A stretch of 64,000 nucleotides of DNA, taken from positions 1,660,790 to 1,724,789 of the forward strand of contig NC_018390.1 of the NCBI RefSeq assembly GCF_000208865.1, in the 5' to 3' direction. Below the pieces are notes generated by a model. The model was not told where the DNA came from, made no database searches, and saw only the letters and a list, made by a program, of their open reading frames with translations. This stretch comes from Neospora caninum Liverpool. Taxonomy: Eukaryota > Apicomplexa > Conoidasida > Eucoccidiorida > Sarcocystidae. The position numbers were made by a program, and so were the translations under genes. Positions 23,861-36,800 of this stretch are shown in pieces; position 1 is the stretch's first letter; every line of letters starts with the position of its first letter.

Positions 23861-26800
23861 TCACAGGTGCGCCCTTCCACGTTTTTTCCCTCCTTCCCCT
23901 CCGGCTGTCAGGCTTACCACAGTCTCCTCGCTATTTTCTCCAGGCGGGTGACTGTCGAAGGCGCCAAAGAAGTCGGCATGCCTGCCCATGACTTCTTCTC
24001 GAATCTCGTCGGACCCCTCTTCCTCACAGACGGGAGTGTACTGAGGTAAGCCACCGGCAGACCTGGCCCCCGCCGCGGATACTGGCACCGCAGCAGTGCT
24101 TGCCGGAAGACGAGAAGCATTTTCCACGCCTCGTCCTTCCTCTCTCGCCTTATCTGTAGCCATCGCCTCCGCCCCTCCTCGCTGCATGCCATCCAAAGCA
24201 TCTCTTCTCCCGTCTTGTGGCAAAGTCGCTTCATCCTTACGCACCTCAGCGGCGGCATCGGCCGGTATCCTTTCTCCCCCTCCTCGCAGCAACGGCGGGG
24301 AACCGTCTCGCTCAGCCTCTGCCTTCGGGCCTGCCTCGGTCGGGAAAGACGAGATCGTCCCCCTACCCGGTCGCCCTGAGCTGTCCGTGCCGGTCTTGCC
24401 TGACAGCCCCGCTAGTTGGGCTCCATCTCGCGCCCCGGCTCCGGACGACGGCAGGCCAGACGCATCAGCATGACCCGCTACCTGGTGACTGGAGCCGGGA
24501 CCCGGAGCAGCGGAACTGTTAACTTCTGTTTTACTGGATGCTAAGAAACCCTCATTGTTCGGTTTCGCAGACGCATTCTCGTGGTCGCCAGAACCCGGGA
24601 CGGCAGACGGACGCACCTGTTTCTTCCCGGCCGCGGCTGCGTCTGTCTTCTCATCGTCAGTGTCGTCGCTGTCATCACTATCAGAACTCGAGTCGGACGA
24701 ACTGTCTGAGAAGGACGAACTGCTGCTACTGCAGCTGCTGTCGCTGTTGCTGCTACTGCTGTCACTATCGTCCCGCCTCCTGTCTTGCCCACTACTTCTC
24801 TCCTCCCTTTGCTTCTTCTTCCCCCTCTTGCCTTGATGGCCCTTAACGTCGACTGGAGCCCCGTCTCCGACCACACCGCCGAATGCAGGGGGATACGGAG
24901 ACACTCCCGCCATCGCGACGGGGCCCCCACCGCCGTGGGCTCGCAAGTTCGGGTCGGCCATACTCGCCGCCTCTTGCTGCTGTCGCCACAACTCCCGGTT
25001 CGCCCGCACCATCGAGTTCACGTATGCAAAAAGACGTTTTTGCTTCTCAATCGAAAGCAGTTCGGTGTCGAAAGCAAACTCCTTCTCATCCATATACTCT
25101 GCAGCCAGAATTCCCAGGTCGTCCTGAATCAGCTCAAGGGCGGCCTTCCTCTGCATCGAGGACAACCGCGTCATGTTCTGCTCCAGCACGCGCTTCTGAC
25201 TCGCACTTAACGGCTTGTCATTCACGCCAATCCGGGGCACCGGAGGCGGAGGCAGCACGGGCGCATTGGGCGGCGCGTCCAGCTCCATGTACGCTTGCTG
25301 CGGATCGACGCCGACCGCTGCGTTCAGTCCTGTCTGGGCTCCGGGCATCGCGCCAGGCCCAACGCCTTGGGCTCCAGTCCCGTACGGGCCCATTCCCGGG
25401 CCGAAACCGGCTCCCACGGCACCTCCGCCGCGACCCCGACCGCCCCCTTGCTGGTGGCCCATCAGGAACGGCCCACCCTTCGACGACATTTCGCCCCACG
25501 TGTGACATCTCTGGAGCAGCTGGGCGGCGGCTCCACGGCCGCGCCCGCGCCCGCCTCGTCGAGGTGAGGCCAAGCCGGAAGCCGCCGCGCCCCGTCCCCG
25601 GCCTCTCCCAGATGCGCCAGGGGCGTGAGCCCCTCCGTACCCGCCTCCGAAATACGGATCGGAGACATGGGCGGTTGTTTCAAACGGATGGGGCGCCTGC
25701 CGCCGAGCCCGGCCCGCGCCGCGGCCACTCCGGCCGCCAGCGACGCTCGCGGAAACGTGCGAAGCATCTGCGCCGACATCGGACGAGCTGCCCCAGGAGT
25801 TCTCGTGAATCGCCTGCGACGCCGGCGCCGAGGCCGACGCGCCGTAGAACGGCGCGTACGCCGAAGCGCCGCCCCAACGGCCTCCCGCATTCCGGGCACC
25901 TGTGGACGCCGCGAACTCTGGCGCAGCACTTGGCTCTGCATGTCCATTCGAGGAAAACGCGTGCCGGTCTGAGCCGTCGGTCTGGACCCCTCCGGACGTC
26001 AGGGTGGCAAAGTACGGATTCACTTGATCCGTTTGGCGACAACAGCGCTCGAACTCCGCCGCGAGGACTGCCGCATCTTGCCACACGTCGTGTGTGGCGG
26101 GGTGGAACGAGAAGGCATTGAAGAAGACCTGCCGGACGTCCTGCTGCCACTGGGACGGGTGGATGTACACCCGAGGCCCCGCACGCAGTTTCCTTTCGAT
26201 CGTCCCAAAGTCCATCGGACGAGACACGACTTCGAAGTAACCGGGGACGCCGTCCAACTCCGGGTCAACAGGCGCCAGGAACCAGCGGGCAGCTGAGTGG
26301 CGTTTGAGATGCTGAAGAATCAGCATGCTACTTTCTCTCCACGGGGTTGACCGCAGAATCGGGGTGAAGACAATTCTCTCGAATCCCGAGGCTGCAGTCG
26401 AAGCGCCTGACGACGGCCCCGTTTCTCCGCCCTTCCCAACTCTCGATGACGTCCTGCGAAGTTTATGGTCTTCCTTGTCTTCGTCCCACCCCTGGTCATC
26501 CAGCATGTCATATCTCTCCTGCCTCACCTTTCTCTTCCTTCCTCTTCCTGAAACAGTCGTGGCCGTGCGACCATCGTCAACTGCGTCCCCGTGATCCGCA
26601 TCCTCGCCCTTTCCTCTTCCCGACGCACTGCCCCAGACACTCTTATCGCCCCCGACACCGCCTTGGTGTCGACTTCTTCGCCCTCCAGCTCTCCTTCCCT
26701 CACCCTTCCCTGCTCGACTGCTCCTGCTCACTGTCGACGTGTCATCGCTGACAACAGACACTGTCTTCTCACCACCTGACCCGGGAGATGCCGCACTGTG

Positions 26801-27877
26801 AGGGCCGTGAGGCCCCATCCAAAATTCACCTCCGGACAGATACTGAGACCCTGCTCCTCCATCTACACTGTCGCCGCTCCGGCTGTGCCCAGTCGGGCCG
26901 ACAGAACCAAACTCAGAGCTCCGCTGCTCAGAGTCTCCCACCTTATCACCAACAGCGCTGCCAGTGTCATCATCCTGGTATCGGCTATTTGCTTTTGATT
27001 GCCTCCTCTTTCCCCTCGGGAGAGCCGCGAAAGAGCATGCAGCCTCCTGAAGTCGCTGAACTTCCTGAGTGAGACGCCGGGACGGCCCCGTGCCACACGT
27101 ACTGCGCTTCGACGAGAAACCGCGTCTTCCGCCAGCCCCCGCCGCCAGGGTTTGCCTTGAAATGACCGGGACGAAACGGAAGTTAAACGGCTGAAGAAAA
27201 TGCTGGATAGTTTGTCGCTCTTCCTCGTTCAAAAACAACTCGCCTCTAACGCAATCGAAGCCGTGAAGAACCTCTGCCAGGACGATCGGGTCCACAGAGG
27301 GAGGGCAACCTGGCGGAGACGCATGAGAACCCTGGAGAGCTGACGCAAATTGGGATGCGTCTGCCTTCTCCGTTCCTGGTATTGAGGAAAAAGAAGGAAA
27401 CGACGTTACGGGAAAAGCACCTGAGGACGGGGCTGACATCGGTGTCGCCGACGCTCCCGAAGTAGCGGCTGAGGCTCGACAAGACGTATCGAGTGGTTCG
27501 GAAACCTTCTTCGCGCCTGACGGCGGCGCAGAGATCTCCCCAGTAGTTGATACCGACGAGGTCGCCGACGGCGGCAGCGAAAAATTTGGAGACGAAGAAG
27601 CCGGGGACAGCGGACTCGCCGAGCCCGCTTCGGCGTTCCTGACTGTGGCCTCAGGCAAGAAGCTGGCGCCTCTACCTGCAAAATTCCTTCGTTCCTTGTC
27701 GCCACTCTGCAAATATCGCGTTGACCCAGATCCAGACGACGTCGCATCTCCATTGAGAGAGGAAGGTGCCGTCTTAGAAGAGGCGTGCACAGGAGGCGGG
27801 CACATAGCCTCTCCCGAGACCTCCGGACCAGCCGTCTTGGCTGACAGAGGAGGGGGCGACGCTGTCACCGATGACAT
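23861..27877 (-). CDS. BET-like bromodomain and NET-domain protein
   Basis: A single long exon encodes about 1338 residues from the ATG at 27877 (MSSVTAS). The frame is open up to a GTG at 28006, but the ATG is the first usable start. A bromodomain spans about residues 505-620: WFLAPVDPEL, GYFEVVSRPMDFGTIERKL, then VFFNAFSFHPATHDVW. A NET-like segment at about 889-970 (PLSASQKRVLEQNM, FDTELLSIEKQKRLFAYV) places it near BET/GTE chromatin readers, which recruit transcription machinery to acetylated histones in the nucleus. Between the domains lies a Gly/Arg-rich stretch with RGRGRG repeats. After NET comes a basic KRGKKKQRE patch and a long Ser/Asp acidic run. Residue 592 is His where canonical bromodomains have the acetyl-lysine-binding Asn. 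Toxoplasma has several BDP proteins and I cannot tell by eye which this is. Confidence 0.85.
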   Translation of the reverse strand: MSSVTASPPPLSAKTAGPEVSGEAMCPPPVHASSKTAPSSLNGDATSSGSGSTRYLQSGDKERRNFAGRGASFLPEATVRNAEAGSASPLSPASSSPNFSLPPSATSSVSTTGEISAPPSGAKKVSEPLDTSCRASAATSGASATPMSAPSSGAFPVTSFPSFSSIPGTEKADASQFASALQGSHASPPGCPPSVDPIVLAEVLHGFDCVRGELFLNEEERQTIQHFLQPFNFRFVPVISRQTLAAGAGGRRGFSSKRSTCGTGPSRRLTQEVQRLQEAACSFAALPRGKRRQSKANSRYQDDDTGSAVGDKVGDSEQRSSEFGSVGPTGHSRSGDSVDGGAGSQYLSGGEFWMGPHGPHSAASPGSGGEKTVSVVSDDTSTVSRSSRAGKGEGRRAGGRRSRHQGGVGGDKSVWGSASGRGKGEDADHGDAVDDGRTATTVSGRGRKRKVRQERYDMLDDQGWDEDKEDHKLRRTSSRVGKGGETGPSSGASTAASGFERIVFTPILRSTPWRESSMLILQHLKRHSAARWFLAPVDPELDGVPGYFEVVSRPMDFGTIERKLRAGPRVYIHPSQWQQDVRQVFFNAFSFHPATHDVWQDAAVLAAEFERCCRQTDQVNPYFATLTSGGVQTDGSDRHAFSSNGHAEPSAAPEFAASTGARNAGGRWGGASAYAPFYGASASAPASQAIHENSWGSSSDVGADASHVSASVAGGRSGRGAGRARRQAPHPFETTAHVSDPYFGGGYGGAHAPGASGRGRGRGAAASGLASPRRGGRGRGRGAAAQLLQRCHTWGEMSSKGGPFLMGHQQGGGRGRGGGAVGAGFGPGMGPYGTGAQGVGPGAMPGAQTGLNAAVGVDPQQAYMELDAPPNAPVLPPPPVPRIGVNDKPLSASQKRVLEQNMTRLSSMQRKAALELIQDDLGILAAEYMDEKEFAFDTELLSIEKQKRLFAYVNSMVRANRELWRQQQEAASMADPNLRAHGGGGPVAMAGVSPYPPAFGGVVGDGAPVDVKGHQGKRGKKKQREERSSGQDRRRDDSDSSSSNSDSSCSSSSSSFSDSSSDSSSDSDDSDDTDDEKTDAAAAGKKQVRPSAVPGSGDHENASAKPNNEGFLASSKTEVNSSAAPGPGSSHQVAGHADASGLPSSGAGARDGAQLAGLSGKTGTDSSGRPGRGTISSFPTEAGPKAEAERDGSPPLLRGGGERIPADAAAEVRKDEATLPQDGRRDALDGMQRGGAEAMATDKAREEGRGVENASRLPASTAAVPVSAAGARSAGGLPQYTPVCEEEGSDEIREEVMGRHADFFGAFDSHPPGENSEETVVSLTAGGEGGKKRGRAHL

Positions 27878-30800
27878 TGTCAGAACGGAGAGTCGAAGGG
27901 TTGGCGGAGGACGAAGTTTGTGGAACGGCAAGCCAGGGCCAGGGCTGGGCAGCCAGTCCACGCATAAGCAGAGATTCAGGGCAGTCACCAGAAATGAAAT
28001 AAACACACTTCCTACAAAACGCCTCCCGAAGTAACAGCGTCAATACGGTTTACGTGGCCCCTGTGCAAGATGGCCCCCCTCCCCCGCTGCCGCAATGGAA
28101 GGGGAAACAGGGGAAGACATATCCACCGCGAACCACGTAAGAGGGCAGGGCAGGGCACTTGAATTGTAAATGCCCCCGCCCTATTCTTTTGTGGCGGGAA
28201 TGTCGAAATACCCACGCTACCCACACGCTGTGTTCTCCAGGCATAGGGCCAATACAGTTCCCGTGAAAGAGAAACCCGGCGGAAAGCAAGAGACACAACG
28301 GCGTGCCTGAACGGTCACAGAGACTGCAGAGAGAAAAGGGAAAAACGCTCAACCCTTGGTTGGGGAAGACGAGCCAAGCAACAAATTTTCCGAGAACTGC
28401 GTCACAACATGGGAGGACACGAGTACGGCAGACGTCGAGAGCTTTCCCAGGCCACGTACACGAAGAAAAGCAGGCAAGCGAAAAAAAAAACCCGGTTCAG
28501 CTGCACAGGTGACCGAAGAGGGGTATGGACTACAGGAGAGAAACGTTTTGAGAAAGAAAAAAGGGTGACGGGGACAAAAATTATTGAGGTGTAAAAATCG
28601 AATGCAACGGGAGTCCCACCAAGAAAATCGCGCGCTTTGCGGAGAAAATATTCAGGCTCCCATTTTAATGTCGGGGAGTAAGCATCGGGAAGATACGGAA
28701 ACGAAACAGAAAAAACTCCCTGCGAAAACGCGGGAGGATTTCCTCCTGCCACACGAAAAAATAAAACGTAGACAAGACAGAGCAGAAGCTGCTCCAGGAT
28801 TCGATCTACGCCGGAAACTTTTCCCCAAATTTTTTCTTCCCGGTCCGCGTTTATTTTACGCCGAACTGTAACACGCTCGCCATTCCGCAAGATCTTCATC
28901 CAGGTGTGCCCCATATTGCACGTGGGGTCGTACGCTGCTTTTGTCTCAGCGCGGGAGAAGAAAATTCGGAGGGCCGCGCATAATAATTAGAAAAGTGAGA
29001 GCATGTCGCCGTCATCGGTCGCGCAGGAGCAGCAAGAGTCGGTCCACTGCTGCATGGTGACCCGCGGAGATTGCTTTGATTGCTAGGCTTTTCCAGGCGC
29101 GCGCACCAGGGTTCCCCTCCCCGACCCAGCTGTATGTACCCCTGAATTCTCTCTTCCCCCATACACCGCCTGCTCAGCCTGCGCAGCTCCCCCGCTCTTG
29201 TTTCTCCCCGCAGCACCTTCCCGGATTCCCCCCTGTTCGGCGCAAGCGTGTTGAGAGACGCGCATTCCTGGTGGGTGGGTCCACGCAACGCGCCGCCCGG
29301 AGCGCGAAAAAAGAAATGCCGCCCACGAGAGAGCGCTAGTTTTTCTCTCCTGCCGGTGGAACGCAGGCAAGAACAGAGTGTGAGGACAAAAACGACTGAA
29401 CTTTACACGAAATGTTGCAACGCCTACGACTGTACCCACGCAGCGAGCCGAGTAGGAAGCGAGAGGGGCTGACACGGCTGCATCCGAGAGCACGACACTC
29501 TTCCTGAATAACAGAGTCTGAATTTTAGATTCTGTGTGCCTTGAATTTTTTTTAGTGTGGCAGGGATTTTTCATGATGTGTGAGTGATGTAGGGCAAACG
29601 CAGTTAAGGTGTACAGCGAATTCTCCGTTCAGCTGGAACGTGGTAGATTTACAGGGGGCTTGCCAGACAAACAGTCGAATATCAATATGGTGGACATGAA
29701 CTTTTTTCATAGATGTGCGCTGGATATGAATTTCTCACACAAAGACAACAATTCAAGGGATTGCCACAACCTCCTGAAGAGGTGCAACTGTGGAGAAGAA
29801 CAGTGAAAAAGTCGACCGAAAGCGTTGGCAATAGAAACGCACTGTGTGTGGTCTAGAAAAGCTAGAAGAACGTACAATATTGCTTTGTGAAACCCGCACA
29901 CGCGTCAAAAACGCTAACAAGGCGTTTCCCTTCTTTCTGGAGTCTCGGTGTGAATACGAAGGCGCTGACACACGCGATTGGTGGCCCTGACAGCAGTCCA
30001 TTGGTGGGTCCTCCTGCTGAGGAATATAGCAGCCTGTTGGCGACTTACAAAAGTAATGCACTGCACGTGAATGGTCCACGGAATCGGCAGCAGCAGAAAG
30101 CGATATGATTTGGATAGAGTCCACTAACTCAAGAAGCAGTTACTTCAGTTGACTAATGAAGTGTTGAGGACGCCTTTCGCTCGCAGAACGGAATGGCACA
30201 GTTCGCTGTAGGAACCATCGCTGCCTGTATTACATACAAAAGGCTCAGAAGCCTTCGTTGGTGCATTACTCTCACACCTCAGGCTTCCACGTAAACTGTT
30301 GCGATTGGAGGAGATGAAAACTGTGGGTCAAAACTGGGCGGGTTGCCAGCGCGGAGTCACTACCGGGAGTGGGCATCGTTTCAATCACCGTCAATCAGTA
30401 CCATCGCGAGTGTGAATGCTGCAAGAAGTGGAGAAAACGTCTAGGAAAATGAATAGTGTACCACTTTTTCTGCTGCTTCTGTGCCACCTGCTACAATCTT
30501 GACGGTGTATGTTCCTTTTTGTAGCTGTCCCGTTCACGAGTACACGAAATATCAAAGCGCGAAGACGGTACCCCTGCTCGTTGTTAACTAATGTTGTCTA
30601 CCTGACGCCTACAAAAAAGCGTGAAACCGTATAGTGTGCAAAGAGGCCAACCACAGAGGCCCCATATAGTAAAGAAAATCGGCGAGGAACGAGGATATCT
30701 AGCCGATGCAGACAAGGATGGACCCAGTGCCTGCTTGTATTTTCGCCCCACAAATCTTCTTGGCTTTTTCGTGTAGTGCCGATGGTAATGCCGAAATTCC

Positions 30801-33800
30801 GGAAATCTCCATTGCCCAAAGAGAATTTGATGTCATCGTCCAGTTCGAAAATAAATAATGTCGGTGTGCACGTCGCTGTTCGTTGAACAACTGAGAGAGT
30901 TCTCTACGGAAGCGCGCATGGTCACCAGCAGACGTATCACCCGAGAGGCAACAGAATTACTAGCTTCTTTCACCCTGCGAAAAAAACCAAATGGACCTTC
31001 CGGCCACGGTCAGAATAGCGCTGAGGCTTGACAGAAAAAGACCCAGGATCTTCTTGATACACAAGCCTTAAGAAACAAGGTCGTCTACCTAAAGCCCCTC
31101 GCTCTGGCAACTGAAAAAAAAACTTTTGCTACGGCGCATATGAGATTCATACTGCTTCACTCCACAGATGCCAAATTTGTTGTGGCTGGAAGGTAAGAAG
31201 AAATGATGCACGGTCCCGAGCCACCCGAACTATGTTTTGTATTACGCATTTGACAAAGTTTTTTATAAGATACTGCCACGAAAAGACATCGCGTCCCGAC
31301 GCTGTGCAACGCATATCTGCATTCCGTTGTTATCCCAAATCTGAGAGAATGCATATTCTTATCCTGGAAACTTGAAGGCAGGGCGCCATCAAAAAACACC
31401 CATATCTCATGAGACGCTCCGCCAGAATGCATGGAGCACTAAGTAACGACGTGTCGATGAGACGAGCGTTTATTTGAACTCTGCTAGGGACGATCCCGGC
31501 TTCTGCTAACAAACACCATTTTTTGACCAAACTATAATTCAAAATATCTATAGAGTGTCCTCAAAACACAAAACAACCGAAGTTTAAGCTCCTAATTTGA
31601 CAGGTCTCCACCGCCAACTTGGCACCCACCTTTGCCCGTGTCCTTTTCACCATAGCAGACGTCCGTCTGCCAGAGCGAATCTGATTGCATCAAATTAAAC
31701 TGTCGTTCGCTCCCTTTAAGGTGTCTGAAAACTGTGTCAGAATGGACTAGGCTCTCGTTGCTCCCCATGGAAGAGCACACGAAATTCTCACAGATCGCTG
31801 ACCTGCCGCAGAGAACCGTCGCATCCTCCCCCACGAGCTCTTGCTTTGCGCAGATTCCTTTATCTGTATGGGCTGATATGGGGAAGATTAGTCGAGGGTC
31901 TTCATTCTTAATCTCTTTCCAGCTTGTGAGACACTATCGCTGGAATTATATGCCTGTCTGTTGGAGGACGCCCCCCCTATTCCCTCAAATCACCGTGCTT
32001 GTCCGTTGCCTTGAGGGTACGGATTACCGTGTATCGCAGGGTTAAACGCGGGAGCATCGTAGATATGTTCGCTGCCTCGTCTGCACTCCGAATAGAAAAA
32101 CAAGCAAGGCAAGTTCCCCCTCGGCGACACTGGAACAGGTCGTCCCCAGTTGTCGAGTACGAACCCGTTGCCTTCTTCGTCGGCCTGTGCATGGGCAACA
32201 CAGCAGGCAGTATGCATGACCTTTAAAAATTCGAAGAAGACATCTGACCAGCGAAAACCTTGTTTGGTGCCATGCCGCTACAGCAGTGGCAAAACTCAAG
32301 CCAACAGGGCTTGTCGGAACAAGCAGCAACAAATGAACGCAGACCCCCTGAGAGCCGGTACACGTTACAAAATTCGCGGCCAACCCAGCGAAAAACCAGT
32401 ATTTTGAGATATCGATATTAATCCATTTTTCTCTTCTTGTGGGGGCCTTTGAAAATCGGGGATTCTTCCTTAGATGATCGAGCATACAAGCTACTGCCAC
32501 CTTACCTGAGACTGTTTATGATGGCCTTGGCCGAGGATCTTCTTAAGAAGATGTCCAACCCACGTGCCCATAGCTGTTGGTTTTTGACGTGTACTGGCAG
32601 CTTCGCCTGCTCTTTCACTTTTTGGTCTCTTTGCCGAGCCCATGTTCGCCCAAATCAGGAAAAACTCGAACCAAAGTAGACTCGAAAATAAAAGAGAAGA
32701 AACCTTGGAATCCGCTCCGCCAAGAAATGGAAAAAAGAAACGCTGCGACAGGCTGTCGTACTCAAACGAACTGAACAGCCAGCGTAACCTCGAGTTTTGG
32801 TCCACGGATAACGACGCTGTCATATACCAACGGAAAACTATTAATAGATCTCACGCTTCTCACTGAATTCCCCGTAGCGGCGTGATGCTGCCACCCGCTG
32901 CAGTCTCCATGGGCTGCCAAGAGGGCGTCGACTTCGCAGGAAAAAGGCACACCGGGGGTTACAACACCGTCGAATACAGCATATGAGTTCGCTTGTATCT
33001 CCGTGGTGGCGCTCCCAGCAACTCGACAAGCGTACGAGCTGCCGTGAGTCTGACCCGCCTGCTTCGGTAGTTCGATCAGTTCGTAAGGCCGCGCTGAAAG
33101 CTAGCTCTTGGATGGCGACCCTCAACTCGACCGTTCACAAAAGCGTTTTGGAAAAAGACACGTGAAGCACGGTGTTCAAGGAATAAACAATGATTAGGGA
33201 GATTACCTGCTGGGGTATCGCTGTTCTCAACTCTCCGTTTCTGTCGATCACCGTCAAGGGGCAGGTTATACTGAATATGTTCATGCGTGTGGACACAATG
33301 AGACGAGGATGATTCCGATGCTATTTTATTGCCACGAGAATATTTCCGCGATTTCTGACGCGTCGGAAACTGCGAATAGGCTGGTACTACCAAAAGACAG
33401 AGGACAGCAGAGAGTGTGATCATCCCCTCTCCTCACCGCCTCGTCCGGAGGCCACACCTAGACGCGATAACGAAGAATACGGTATTCGAACGCCCCAGAG
33501 AGGTCAACCAAACGCACGCTGAAGAGCGAGAAGTTACAAACGCGTGCCCTTGTGTCAGTTCTCACGATTTATCGTTATATTCGAAGAAATGACACCAGGA
33601 ACAAAGGATGTTCAGTGCCTGATTGTGAATATGGGGGCGATCGAAGGAAACACAAAGCGGAAAGTAACTCACCGATTGGCTTAACTTTTGCGGCGAAGCA
33701 ACGTTTTCGTCGTGAGTCGTTAGGATCACGGCCAACCATCTGACACTGAGATGGTGAAGAGCATGGAACTCCGCCGAGTTGTGTCGATCGGTTGAGGGTT

Positions 33801-36800
33801 TCAGCAACAGCAGAATGAACCAAAACACTGCGACATGTTTTTCCTGATTTTTGATAGTATAAATCAGGTCTGATTAATGCTGTGCTGGTTGTTGCCGACG
33901 ACCAGACTCGCGGATATCACTGACACGGATGATTCTACACGGTCAAGTATAGATTGTGCCCCATCATAGCGTGCTGAAAAGTCTTCGTCCTCATCGAATG
34001 GCAACGGTCGAAAGGCATTACTTGATTGCGGAGGAACAGGAACAGTTTACCACAGTAGCAGTTGAATTGAACCCAAAAGTGGTAACTTTTCGTAAACCTT
34101 CGGGGGGTGCCTGCATACTTCCAACTCGATTGAGTAAAATTGCTATCCGCAGTAGTGCGAAACGAGAACCGGATGAACTCATTTATTTCTGTCAGTGCCC
34201 AGCAGATCCTCTGCATCTGAATAGACCAACACAGAGCACTGAAGACTCAGCCAATCGTCATTTGTTATCGCATGGTCTCACCAGGAGGTAAACCTAACGA
34301 GGTCCTACAACACATACCTGCTCGCAGTGTGATACCGCGGCACACTTGTGTGTCTACCGGGTACAGGCAATACCACCAGTTTTATATGTTCTCTGTTCGT
34401 ATTGTCTACGAATGAGATGCGTTGTTCTTCCACGGAGTTTTCTGTTGTCATTTATGTAGGGTCCCGTTAGCACTGTAGTCCTAGAGGTGGCCTTCAGGTC
34501 CCCGTATATCTCCAGTACACCTTTTTGTGGTGGAAAGTAGACACGGGTATATTGTCATGATTCTCCCACAGGTGGAGTCATCACTTTACGCAAGTCAGTA
34601 CCATATCGTTCAGGAGGGGAAATCTTCACGAAGTGATTACCAGGTAGTGTGTTACACGATACGCCCGCGACGATCCAAGCTCTGCAGCATGGATGCCGAA
34701 GGCTGACCACAAATTCTTGTAAAGTACAACTTCGCTTTTCTGCATGATACCTTGGATGATTGTATGTTATCGGCTGAATGCCAATGAGTTTTAGGTTTCC
34801 CATGAAATCTATTTGGAAGAAGAGGCTTTTTCTTCAGGTATACCACAAGTTCGATATCGAACGCACCCTAGGAGACGCACAGATCTTCGTGGAGGGAAGA
34901 CTCGTACTAGGCATCTGCTTCTGCATGACAGAAGGAGAGAAAGGTCAGTCACAACCTCTATAAGTCTCCGTACTAGTACTGCATTGCGTCTTCCCAACAT
35001 AGGAGAAGATATCTACCAACAATTGGTGGTTTCGTCAAGTTCCCAGCCGGCGTAGATATGTTAAAGTCTCGAGTTCTGAGCGATGACGGCCCAGGGGGAA
35101 AGATGTATTCCGGAAGACTTGCGCAAGCTTGTATGATAGTGCGTGAAAGAGAAGTTACACGAATGAGAGACAGACACAATCATGAGGTACTTCCTTCCCC
35201 ATCGGTCGCTTCTGAAATAATCTAATCTTGGCCAGCCAAACATAAGCGATAACCGCCTCTCTCTCGTGAGTAAGGTGGCCTCCCAGGTCGGCAACAGTGC
35301 CGGGACATGATGGTGGGACGTGTCTCCCGGCGACAGGTTATTTTCATCCGCATCATGTCTGAGTTACATGTTTCGCGCTAAAGTCAGAATAGCTCCACAC
35401 AAAATGGCTTTACCTTCTTTCGGAACTCTGACGCTCACTTGCAAGAAGTAGCGTGCGGTTGCTCGCACACGCCGAAGGTGAAACCCCAAGCGATGGAACA
35501 CCAAGCCTAATGAAAAAGGGACGCGTTACCTCCATGATCAAGCACTTCTTTCATGCGGCTCCACAGAACCTTCGACTACTGTGGAGCGTCTTCCTTAGTA
35601 CTGTAAAATTCGTTTTTGACATAAACAGCCGCCGTCCCAAATACAAACAGTCGGCTTTACATGTGGAACGGATGTTTATGCCCCCACAGGATAGTATCTC
35701 GCTTGCGTTGTACTGTCCCCTTTCGTTTTGCTATGTGTGTAAACACCCATTAGTTCTGGTACTGATATATGCCAGCGTAGTTTCTACCTAACCTAGCAGC
35801 TGTTATTGCCAGCCTGTCTGTCAGTACGTTTGAGAACGATGGGGAAAGTACTTTAGCAGTCAAGCCCATCTTCCGAGGTAAATTTCGGGGTAACTCGTGC
35901 CTCAAACGCTTTACTGTCCAACAGGGAAAAGCTTCCGATGTTCGCTCGCTAGATAAAAAACCAATACATTCGAAATGTACCCCCTTCTTGGTGATCTGAA
36001 GCAATTACTGTGTTGTTCTGGATTTTGGAGGCCTAGTATCTTTTGCTTCAACCCTGTAAATGGAATGACGTCTGAACGGGTGTATGGTACTCTGTTACCC
36101 TGTCTCCACATGCGTGCACCACGCCACCTCAACAGCACGCGTAGCGCCCGTTCTGCTTTTCGACTCTAAAGGTACTGGGATGGGCCGTCAATGGACTGAA
36201 GCATGCAGTGGCTCGTGTGCAAGTGGAATAAACGCACAGGAAGCCATGCTCCAGCTGCTGTGAAGTAAGGAAGTTTCGGAGACTGCGGCTGAATCGGCCC
36301 TTGCCACTTTGATGCCAGCCTGTGAGGTTGCAGATCGCCTTACAACTGTAGTCAATTTCTTGACAGGGTTTCCTTAATGCCCCGGGGAAACATAGGATTG
36401 GTAAACCAGGGGCGCCCTCGGTGCCCCACATCCGCAACGTGGCCTCGGAAGCTAGTCACCGGCAATACTCAAAAAACACAGCTGGAAGACGAAATGCACT
36501 TGTCCCCATAAGCAGATAGAAGCATACTGTATAGGCGACCGTCGCAATGAAACGAATCGCAGGAGCCCGCTGGACAACTACCAGCCGACGACACTCGAAG
36601 CTGCGTTACCTATGCCGTCGGGAGTGGCTTGGCGCATTGCGGTGAGCACAATGAGCCAGAAATTTGTACAGACTATGGCTGGTAGCATTTCAAGGGATCG
36701 AAATCAATATTGCAAGACTGCCCTTAAATAAATCATACGCCAGACAAATGAAGTTCGACTGGTTTGTTTTGGAAAAACCCCATCACCATCCCAATCAGCA

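Noticed and set aside
24883..26121. 412-codon plus-strand frame, Arg/Pro-rich
   Set aside because: It is antisense to the bromodomain gene in a GC-rich repeat-prone region, has no domain, and the opposite strand carries a clear bromodomain.
27878..28006. N-terminal extension of the bromodomain protein to 28006
   Set aside because: It would need a GTG start; the in-frame ATG at 27877 is the first normal initiation codon.
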